NCBI GenBank assembly: GCA_947387485.1
Contig: CANDNT010000011.1
Span: 87,618-151,617, forward strand
Length of the DNA: 64,000 nucleotides
From: Aquimarina rhabdastrellae
GTDB taxonomy: Bacteria; Bacteroidota; Bacteroidia; Flavobacteriales; Flavobacteriaceae
Direction of reading: 5' to 3'
The position numbers and the translations under genes are program-made. The notes under the pieces were generated by a model that worked only from the letters and a program-made list of their open reading frames with translations, searched no databases and was not told the DNA's origin. Positions within the stretch are counted from its first letter, which is position 1. Every line of letters begins with the position of its first letter. Positions 36,850-48,800 of the stretch are shown in pieces.

Positions 36850-39800
36850 CTATGCATTAATCTCTTCCAGCTGATCTACTGCTTTTCTATTCTGGTTTAC
36901 ATTTGATGTATTTAACGCTCTTACATAAAAATCTTTGATCCTAACCAGCACATCACCTTTATCATTAAGCATCTTTATTGTAAATTTTTTGATCCCTGTT
37001 TGAAGTCTTTCTTCATCAACCCCTGATGGTTCTACATATGCGTAACAGATATGAGATAATGGCCTTAAAATTTCAATTTCGTCAATAGCAAAAGGTAAGT
37101 GTGGAATTGAAGGTTCTTTTTGCCCCATTAGCCCTGCGACAGTTTGTAAAGCTCCATCAATTAAAGATGGATGTAATACATAGTGATCTGCATCTTTAAT
37201 TAAACAATTAGAAAGCTTCAATTTTGATATAGCAAAAGAATTACCTATATAAAATTCTTGGATAGTTCTAAACGTTTTTCCATATGTAAAACCTACTTTA
37301 TCAAAAACAGCATAATAATCTTCTGTATTTCGATTTACCGAACATTGCTCTTTCAGTTTTTGTATTGGTATATTTTCGATTCCATTAACAAAACTTCCTC
37401 CATTTTGAAAATATAATTTCCCTTCTGAATGTAGTAATGGTTCACCTTCATAATCAATTGAGGTAATTTTAAATTCTGTCCCTTCTCCAATTGATTTTAA
37501 TGATGTTTGCACACATAGTGTTCCATTTTCAAAACTTAAAGGATGAGCCCATACGATATCTCTTATCTTACAAACCTTTTGCTCTCCTGCCAGAGATCCT
37601 GCAATATTTGCCATTTCAATAAATCCAGAACCAGGAAATATCTTAGTTCCATTTACCTGATGATCCAATGCATAAAATTCTTTATCCGACAACCACGAAC
37701 TAAAACGAATTTCCTTTAGTGTAGATGAATTGTAGGAAATCAATGGGTGTAGCTGTTCCTTTTTTAAAGAGGATTCTGTTTTTTTATCTTCTCTTACCCG
37801 ATCAGATACCCAATGTCTTTCTTTAGCAAAAGGGTAAGTAGGTAGCGAAATTTTAAGTGGTGTATGATTTTTGTACAAATCTCCCCAGTCAATCACTTCT
37901 CCTGTCACCCATAAATATGCCAGTTGATTAAGTCTTCCTTTTTCAAATAAATCTCTATGCGCTTTTTGTTTATCACCAAAGTTCTTTCTACCTTGACGAA
38001 TAGTTACTTTTCCTTTATATAATTGAGCATTCTCTTCTTCACAATTCCAGTTTTCTAATTTATCCTTAAGATCTTCCTTATCTGAAACTATTATTGCTAA
38101 TCTCTCAGACATGGCTTCACGCCCTACTTGTAAAGTAAAAGATAGATCCGTAAGATTGAGTTGATTCTCTTCTTTTAGATAATCATTCAACTGGTTGGTA
38201 TATCTTTTTAAGGCTTCTTGATTCCTGGCCGAAAGAACAATCAAATGTGGCCCTTTCTTCTGGATTTCTTTCTGTTCATTTTTCTTTTCATACTCTTCTA
38301 TTAGGAGGCAGGCATTTACTCCTCCTGCTCCAAACGAGTTAATCAACGCTCTTCTAGGATAATCCGATACTGGTTCCCATGGAGCTAACTGGTGTTGCAG
38401 GTAAAAAGGTGTTTCTTCGAAATTAATGTTAGGATTTATATCTTCAGAATTTATGGTGGGTACCAATTGCCTGTGTTTCATCTGCAGTAGAACTTTTGCT
38501 ACTCCAGCTATACCAGCTGCAGACTCCGGGTGTCCAATATTTGCTTTAACCGATCCAATTGGTATATTTAACTTTTGATTAGTCTGTTTTTTGAAAGCAT
38601 TGGTTAATGCTACTATTTCCAGGCTATCTCCTAATTGTGTTCCCGTACCATGCCCTTCTATATAACTAATCGTTTCGGGACTTATACTTGCTTTTTGAAA
38701 TGTTTGTTCTATCAGATTAGCTTGTGCATTTGGGTTAGGAGCAGAATAACCATTAGATCTCCCACTATGATCATATGCACTTCCTTTCAGTGTTGCGTAT
38801 ATATGATCACCATCTTTGATAGCTTCGCTAAGTGGTTTAAGTAGAATAGATCCTATCCCTTCTCCTGGGATAAAACCATCTCCTCCAGCTCCATAGCTAT
38901 GACATTTTCCTGCCTGAGATATCATTCTACTTTTACATAATGAATGGTATTTGGAAGGATGTAAGTATAAGTTTACTCCTCCGGCAACTGCAAGTTTACA
39001 TTCTTCTTTTCTTAAACTCTCACAAGCAAGATGAATTGCTACCGAAGAGGAAGAGCATGCGGTATCTACAGGCATACTCGGCCCATTAAAATCGAATAAG
39101 TAAGAAACTCTGTTGGCTATTGACCACGGATGCGCACTCGGCACGGCATTCCCTTTACTCCATTCTTCTGATGCCAATAAATTATAGGTATTTGTGGTTA
39201 CCCCTACAAAAACTCCAACATTAGCACTTTTGTCTTTAGGGTGTTGTCTTTTTAAGCTTTCTCTAGTATATCCTGCATCTTCGATTGTGGCCCAAACGGA
39301 TTGCAGGAATAATCTTTCCTGAGGATCCATTATCTTTGCTTCTTCCTGAGAAATATTGAAAAACTGAGGATCGAATTTATCCACATCTGCTACAAATCCA
39401 CCCCACTTGGCATAAATTTTTCCTTCTGTAGCTTTTTCAGGATCTTCATGATAGAAATCTTCATAATTCCACCTGTCTTTTGGAATAAATTCGGTTACAT
39501 CCTTACCTTGTTTAAGGTTTTCCCAGTACTTATTCAAATCTCCTGACTGAGGATAGTGTCCATGTATCCCAATGATTGCGATAGACTCAGGTTCTTTATT
39601 AGTAATAGATTGAGTTACTTTACCGTTAAATTCCACATTATTTTCTTGAAGTGACACTTCCTTAATAATTACATTCTCTTGATCTACATTTGTATTTTGT
39701 AATTGGTTTTCATATGATTCTATATTCAGGAACCTAATTAATGTTTCCTGTTTTTCCTTAAGTAGATATAAAACCAATTCATCTATATTGGAATATTCAT

Positions 39801-42800
39801 AAAACAAGGTTTTTGATAGAGCTCCTAGGTCTTTTTCTAAACTGGTATTTATCTGACTAATTATAATGGAATCTATACCAAATGACTCAAAATTCTCAAA
39901 AGAATCTATACGCTCTGGATCCAATTTGATTTCAGTTCCTATAATATCTTTTAAATATGTTTCTGTTTTTTTCAGAAGGATATCTTCTCCTATTTTACTG
40001 ACTTTAAAAGATTCATTTTCTTCTGTAGATTCAGTTACCTGTCCCATATACTTTTTAATCCTGGACGCGAACCCATAAAGTGGTATACCTTGCAGCACAT
40101 CTGATAAAAGGAATTCCTCCATAAATTCAATACCACTCGTTAATGGTATAGGACATAGACCTGACTGCTTTTGTATCAGCGCTACTTCTTCATCAGAAAT
40201 ATGCATACCTCCTTCTTCCCAGTAGGGCCAATTAATGGACAATGTTTTACCTTTTCGTTTGTTTTCTTGTACAAGATTTGCTCTTATTTTTGCATAAGAA
40301 TCCTGGAAATGGTTACCATATGCATAATCCGATTGCCCTATATTACCTGTTACTCCCGCAATGGATGAGAACATTATAAAAATATCCAAGTCTTCATTCT
40401 TTGTGGCTATATCCAGATTAATAGTTCCATAAACTTTGGATGCCAATACCTGATTTATTTCTTCTTTGGTTTTTTTAATGATAAATGAGTCTTTATTAAC
40501 TCCCGCACTATGCAGTACTCCGTTGATTTGCAAAAATTTAGCTTTTGCAGTTTCAACAACCGTTTGCATATCTTCTATTTTAGAAGCATCTGCTTTCAGG
40601 TAAAGAATTTTGGTACCATAAGCCCTAAGTTTGTTTAGTTTTTCTTCTTTTGCTTCATTTATGGTTGATCGACCAAAAAGAATAAGGTTACATCCATAAT
40701 TTTTCACCAAGTATTCACTAAAAACCAATCCTAAACCGCCTAAACCTCCAGATACAATATAAACTCCATTTTGTTTTATTGGCAACTGATCTTTAGTATT
40801 CTTTATTGATTCAAGTTCTTTTAATTCTTTTGTATATCTATGATAAATTTGCTGTTCTTTTTTAAAACTATATTGTATTTCTTTATCGTTCCAATTTTCA
40901 TCATTGAATTCGTTCTCAAGAATTTCAATTTTTTTGGCAACAGAAGGTTGATTATTTTCAATTCCTCCGAGAATTTCAATGGTTTTTGCCTGGTAGTATG
41001 GATTCTCCAAAGTCAATGTTTTGAAAAAACCGCTTAGCGCTTTATTAAACGGACTGGACATTTTGGTCATACTTGAAAAGATAGATATCACCTGGCATAG
41101 ACTCTGCTTTTTTTGTTTCATTAATATTTTACACAAGTTAAAAAGTGCATATATGCCATTATTGAGTGTTGGAGTTACAATTTCTCCACATTCCTGATCT
41201 TCCAGAGCTTCTCCCTGATGTACTATACGGTAAGGCACTTGATCTTTTCTGCTAAGAATTTCTATCAATTGTTGGTAGTGTTCTTCTTCCTGGGGATTAA
41301 TTGTATAAACAGACGGTTTTATCTCTTCAAAAGCCTCTCCCGGTTTCACCAAAATGTACTTATCCCTTTCTAAATGTCTTTCTTGCTCTTTTAAATTTAG
41401 AAACAGTTTTTCTGAAGTGTCTAGAATTATAACAACCCTTCCATTTGAAGATTTTGGATCAATCTTTTTAAGGGTACGTTCAACCCAGATCGGTGAGTAA
41501 TATAATTTTGACTTAATCTCCTCTGTTATATTTGACAGATCATTGTCTTGTTTTATAGACGGATTAACATTGGGAGTTACAACTGGTTTATCTATCCAAT
41601 AACGTTCTCTTGCAAAGGGATATGTTGGTAGTGAAATACGCTGAGGATATTGATTCTGGTATAACTGAGACCAATCTACCTCTGCTCCGGAAATCCAGAG
41701 TTTGGATAATTTTTCCAGGTTATGAGAATCCATTATAACTTTGAGATATGCTTTTCCTTCTTCCCCCTCTAATAAACTACTTGTATCAGAAGACGCATTT
41801 TTGATATTACCCTGGTATACTCCTTCAAATTCATCTTCTTCTATCTTTCCAGGTTCCTCTGTATTCTTTCTTTTTTGAGTATATACCCATTTCTCCAGTT
41901 TTTCAAGTAATTCACTAATACCAGAGCAGATAATAGCGAGGCGTTCGTTCATTGGGGTTCTACCCACCTGCAGGGTATATATGATTTCTATAAGTGATAA
42001 GCCTTCATTTTTTTTGAGGAAATCCACCATTCTTTCTGCATATTCCAATAACCTTTTTTGATTTTTTGCAGAAAGTGTAAACGCCTGCGGAGTTTCCTGA
42101 TGATGTTCAAGTGATGGAGAATTCACAGGAATGTATTCTTCTATGATCACATGTGCATTTGCTCCTCCTGCTCCAAAGGAACTAATACCCGCTCGTCTTG
42201 GGTATTGATCCTGACTAGCCCAGGGTTCCAGTTTTTGCTGTACATAAAATGGCGATGTATTAAAATCGATATTAGGATTAAGATGAGTCGAGTGCAAAGA
42301 AGGTACTAGTTCTTGATGTTTCAGTTGTAACAATACTTTTGTTACTGCTGCTATCCCTGCTGCTGACTCCAGGTGTCCAATATTTGATTTAACAGATCCT
42401 ATTGAGCATGACTGTTCTTTTATTTCAGATTCTCCAAAAGCCTTTTTCAATCCGGTAATTTCTATTGGATCTCCTAATGCAGTTCCTGTCCCGTGTGTTT
42501 CTAAATAGCTAAAGGTCTCGGGATCTATATTCGCTTTTTTGAGTGATTCTTTTATTAACTCCCCTTGTGCATTAGGATTGGGTACCGAATACCCATTAGT
42601 TTTTCCTCCATGATTAATAACACTGGATTTTACAACTCCATATATATGATCCCCATCTTCAATAGCTTTATCAAGTGATTTGAGCAAAACAGCCCCTACC
42701 CCTTCTCCTGCAACATATCCGTCTCCTCCTTCTCCAAAACTTCGACATCTCCCTTCACTGGCTGCAAAATTCCCTTGACTCAGAATCAGGTATTTGTGAG

Positions 42801-45800
42801 GATGTATTGATACATTGACTCCACCCGCTATAGCGGCTACTATTTCTCCTTTTCGAATTTCTTCACAGGCTTGATGAATAGCCGTAAGTGATGAAGAACA
42901 CATCGTATCCAATGCTATACTTGGACCATGTAAATCCAAGAAATAAGAAACTCTATTTGCAATTGAAGCATATGATGATCCGGGAACCACACTATTACCA
43001 GCAAGCATAGCTTCAGCTCCGTAAAGTTGATATTGTCCGTACATTACTCCGACATATACCCCTACTTTTCCGAGAGAAGAGATTCCTTGTTTACTATAAC
43101 CAGCATCTTCTATGGCTTGCCAAGCAGTTTCGATAAAAAGTCGTTCCTGAGGATCCATTAATTCAGCCTCTCTGGGCGAAATATTAAAAAACAACGGATC
43201 AAATTTATCTACGTCGGAAATAAACCCTCCCCACTTACTATAACTCTTTCCTGGCTGATTTCGTTGAGGATCAAAAAACTGATCTAAGTTCCATCTTTCG
43301 TTTGGTATTTCGGTAATACAATCTTTTCCATTTTTCAGGTTTTCCCAAAATGCTTCTACATTCTCCGAAAGTGGGTACTTTCCTCCCAAGCCTACAATAG
43401 CTACCTCTTTCTCTTTATATTTTTCTTTTGGAACGAAGCGATTATCTATTCGCAAAGGAGAAACTTGTTGTTTATCGTTTTTTAAGGTAACAGTTGGTAA
43501 TTTTATAGATGAATTGACAGCTTGTTTTGCCCCTAGCTGCTTTTGAATAATTTCTGGATAGGTTTTAGCGAAAAAAGCTCCTAAACTTTTTATCGTTTGG
43601 TATTCAAAAAACAAAGTCTTGGAAAGAGATCCGAAGGTTTCTTCCAGCATGCTCGTTAATTTCATGGCCAGAATAGAATCAATACCATAATTTTCTAAAG
43701 CAGCTTTGGGATTCAGTTTGTGTACTGGAAGCTTTAAGACTCCTGCAAACTGCTTACGAAGATATTCTATAGTTTTGTCTAAAAGAATATTTTGGTCTAC
43801 CAGTAAAGCTGTAGTTACTTCTTCGTTGATTTCATCTGGGGTCAATTTTGACTCATATTCCGCTTCTTTAACTCCATCCAATACAATAGTACGCATCTTA
43901 TTGATCTCACCTTCCACCACTAGAACCTGACTGCTTTTTAAGGTCATACTTCTATAAAAGGCATCAATACCAGATTTGGTTTGCATCGGTACTATTCCTG
44001 TTAGTTGTTGCAACATATCAATATTATCCTGATCGATGGTGAGATGCCCTTCTTGCCATAATGGCCAATTGATAGACAACGTAAAACCACGTCTGAGATT
44101 TTGATCAACCAAATGATTTCTGTAATCTGCGTATTGATCCATAAAGGCATTTGCAGTAGCATAATCTGCTTGTCCCAAATTGCCCATTGCGGCAGATAAT
44201 GAAGAAAATAAAACCATAAAATCAAGTTTTATGTCCTTACTTGCCTGATCTAAGTTATAAGTTCCTGTAACTTTTGGGATTAGTACTTTATTAAATTCTG
44301 CTTTAGTTTTCTTAAGGATATAATTATCAGCTATCATCCCGGCACTATGAATAATACCATTAAGCTGTTTATTCTCTTTTATGATAGTATTTAATAATGC
44401 TTTGACTTCATCCGAATTACTTACGTCCAGTTTTTTATAAATTACCTGATCTGTTCCATCAGATAGTTTATTAATTATTTCTTGTTTTTCTTTAGTAAGT
44501 TCTGAGCGACCTGTAACAATTATCTTAACTCCTTTAGTTTCTTCTAAAATTTCCTCAGCAAATATTCTTCCTAAGGCACCCAGTCCTCCTGTAATTAAAT
44601 AAACACCTTGATCTTTAAATACTGGTGTAGAAATATCTCTGGTACTTTCTATTTCCTTCCATTGTAAAGTAAATGGGATATTGTTTTCATATCTGATACA
44701 AGATTCTTCCGGTATAGTTGCTGCTTTTTGTAATTGATCAATCAACTCTTCTGTTTGTATACCTGGTTTGGTAAGAACAATTTGCCCAAGTATCATAGGA
44801 TTTTCCTGAGTTGCTGTCTTAAGTATACCTTGCAATCCTGAAAACAACTTATGTTCTTCATCATTGGTTATGACAATTTGGATAAGTTTCTTTTCTCCTG
44901 AATTTTCTTTTATTACATCTTTTACAAACTCAAAACATTGTAATGCAAATTCATTATAACGCTCTGCTACATTTTTTTGCGAAGTTTTCAACTTTTTACA
45001 ATGGGTATTTGCTAATACCGTTTCAACCTGATCAACTTCTACTCCTGGTATTTCACATAAAATGATGTGTTTTTGTATAACCTCCTCAACTTGATTTGTA
45101 TCCGATATTCGTGTTTTTTCATATGCTTCCCATGTAGGTTCGGCTAATAACGTTTTTACATCTTTATTAGTTTTTTCAATAGTGTTAACCGACAATTGCC
45201 TGGAAGACAATCCTCTCATTTCTATACACACATTGCCTTCCTGATCGTACCAATCAATATCCAGCTTGGTAATAGGACTATCTGGTTCAATTCCTTTGGA
45301 GTAGCGAATCCAAGCAAACATTTCTTCCGTACTCCCAGTAATGATACGTATTGAATCGAGAGAAAACGGGATAGAAGGTTGTAATGCAAGGTTATCCAGA
45401 TCATCGATCAGACCTATCGCAGCTTGTAAAGCACTATCCAATATACTTGGATGTAGCAAGTAATCATTTTTATCTTCCTTTAAAACAGAAGGAAACTGTA
45501 ATTGTGCCAAGAGTTGTCTTTCTCCTCTATGTATTTTTGTAACCCCTTTATAAGATTGGCCATAGACAAATCCCATACTTGTTAATTTGGCGTACAGATT
45601 TTCTGCCTCCAAATTGTCTTTGCCCATTTGTTCTTTGAGTTGTTTTATATCTATTTTCTGAGGCAAAGGATACTCAATGTAGCTAGCTATTCCCAGACAA
45701 TGATTTATTTCTTGTTCATTATCAATACTATAAACTTCGTATTGTACCTGATTATCACCTTTAACTACGAGCTCGACATCTACTTGTCTATCTTCAGTTA

Positions 45801-48800
45801 CAATAAGAGCCTGAGTCCAGGCAGTATTCCGAAATTCCCAAATACCTGTTTCAGCCTTAAAAGGAACTGCTTTTTCTACAGCAGCCCGAACCATCTCCAG
45901 ATATGCTACCGCCGGCAGAACTTTATTCGTTAAATCTTTATTGATCTTTATCCGATGATCTGCCAGAAAAAACTCTTCGCCACTAAAAGTTGAACTATAA
46001 CGCTGCCTACTTAGGTCCGATGTATTACTATGTAATAAAGGATGAAGAACAGATGTACTGCTATTTTTCAATGTACTTTTTCCATCCTTTTTATAATCAA
46101 GCCAATATCGGTCTTTCGCAAATGGATATACAGGTAAGCTTATTTTGTTAGGCCTGGTTTCAGTATAAAACTTGCTCCAATCCAGATTCCATCCTTTGGT
46201 CCAGAGATCTAACAGTTTAGCGTACTTTTTTTGGATGATCCATTTATCAACAGTATGTTCAAAATCTTCATCTGCACTAAACAGAGATAAAGTATCTTTA
46301 TCCTCTGCATTATGATAACAATTTTCTATATCTTCTTTTCCTTCAATATAGGCTTGTAGTTTTTCAAGGAGTTCTTCAATAGAACTTACCATAAAACCTA
46401 ATCGCATACCCATATTTTCTCTTCCTACTTGTAAGGTATATGCTATTTGGGTAAGTTCGACAGGTTTATTTTCCTTCTTTTCTTCTTCATTTACATCCTC
46501 AAGAAACTTAACCAGATCAAGAGCTTTTTGTTTGAGCTGATCTTTCGTCCTTGCGGACAAAGGAATAATAGCTTTTAAGTCAACTTCAGGAGTTACTGAA
46601 GAACCTACTGGCACATACTCCTGAATAAGCATATGTGCATTCGCTCCTCCAGCACCAAAAGATGAAATACCTGCTAATCTGGGCTGTTGTTTATTATCAA
46701 TTATAGGTTGTTCCCAATCTTTTAATGTTTGATTAACTATAAATGGTGTATGTTGGAAATCTATATTCGGGTTTAATTTTTTAGAATGTAACGATGGGAC
46801 TATTTTTTTGTGTTTTAACTGTAATAAAACTTTGGTTAACCCTGCAATACCTGCTGCTGATTCGCAATGTCCTATGTTAGACTTAGCAGATCCAATTAAA
46901 CAAAAACCGGTTTCTGATGTTTTTTCCTGAAATGCCTTGCTTAAAGCTGCAATTTCAATAGGGTCTCCTAATTTGGTTCCTGTACCGTGTGCTTCTATAT
47001 AGCTTACCTGTTTTGGGTGCGTATTTGTTTCTTTTAGTACGTTAGCAATAACATCGGATTGTGCTTTGGGATTAGGAACACTATATCCATTCGTTTTTCC
47101 TCCATGGTTAAGAGCACTTCCTGTGATAATTCCGTAGATATGATCTCCATCCCTTTCTGCATCAGATAGTCTTTTTAGTATTACTACTCCTACGCCTTCT
47201 CCCGGAATATAGCCTTCGCCTCCTTCACCAAAACTTTGACAATGACCATCACTAGATATATATTGTCCAGAGCTGATTACCAGGTATTTGTTAGGATGAA
47301 TACTTATATTAACTCCTCCAGCTATCCCCATACTGGTTCTTCCCAATTTTAAGTCCTGACAAGCGAGATGAATTGCAGTAAGAGAAGATGAACACATAGA
47401 ATCAACTGTCATACTTGGTCCGTGCAGGTTCAATGCATAAGAAACCCGATTAGCAATACTTGCATAACTCCCAGGGACTCCGATACGTTGACCATTGTTA
47501 CTTGCTTCAATACCATACAATTGATATTCACTATACATCACTCCAGCATATACTCCTATTTGACCTGCTTGTCCAAATTTATCAGGAATTTGCAGAGTAG
47601 CCCTTGTATATCCTGCATCTTCCATAGCCATCCAAGCGTGTTGTAGAAATAATCGTTCCTGTGGATCCAAAATCTCTGCTTCCAATGGAGATATATTAAA
47701 AAATAAAGGATCAAATTCATCAACTCCTTCAATAAACCCTCCCCATTTACTATAATGATATCCACCTTTACTACGATCTTCATTATAAAATTCTCTCCAA
47801 TCCCAGCGATCTTTTGGTACTTCTGTAATACAGTCCTTGCCGTTTCTTAATATATCCCAATATGCAGCAATATCCTCAGCTTCAGGATAACGTCCACTTA
47901 GACCTATAATAGCAATAGGATCGTTTTCGATTTTGTTATTATCATTTGACAAAGTTTTTGCGAATCGCTTACGCTCTATCATTTTGGAACGAATTGGTTT
48001 AACCGAAATGTCGTTTTCATATACTTTTGTCGATTGATTACTTTTTTTCTGGCCATTTTTTGAGTTCTCGGCTCCAAAAAGCTGTGTTAATTTTGTCGAG
48101 TGCGATTTTACAAAATAGCCTGTAAGTTCTTTAATCGTTTGATATTCAAAAAATAAAGTTTTGGGTAATGATCCAAAAGTTATTTCTAACTTATTGGTGA
48201 GTTCCATTGCCAGAATCGAATCAATACCATATTTTTCAAAAGGAGCTCGTGGATCTATTTTATGAGAAGGAAGCTTAAACAGCTCCGACAACTGCTTTTT
48301 AATATATTCCTGCGTTTTCTCTACTAAGTTACTACCATTCACTTTTATTTCAGGAGCTTCTATTTTTGGTGTAACATCAATAGGAGCTATGGTATTTTCA
48401 ATATTTTTTATCAATAAAGATTTACGTAGTTTTACCAAATCTCCCTCTACAATTAGTAATTGATTTTGTGGTAATTCCAAACTACTATAAAATCCATGCA
48501 TTCCATTCTTGGTATGCATTGGTTTCATACCAGTGTTTTCTTGTAATAATTTCAGCTTAGCTGAATCAATTTTCATTCCTCCTTCAGCCCATAAAGGCCA
48601 GTTAACAGCTATTGTTTTACCATATCGTCGTTTCTCTTGTCCTAAACGATTACGGTAAAGAGCGAACTGATCCATAAACCCATTGGCCACTGTATAATCC
48701 GATTGACCAATATTACCTGTAACGGATGAAATAGATGAAAACAAAACAAAGAAATCAAGATCCATATCTTTACTTGCTTCATCCAAGTTATATGTCCCTA

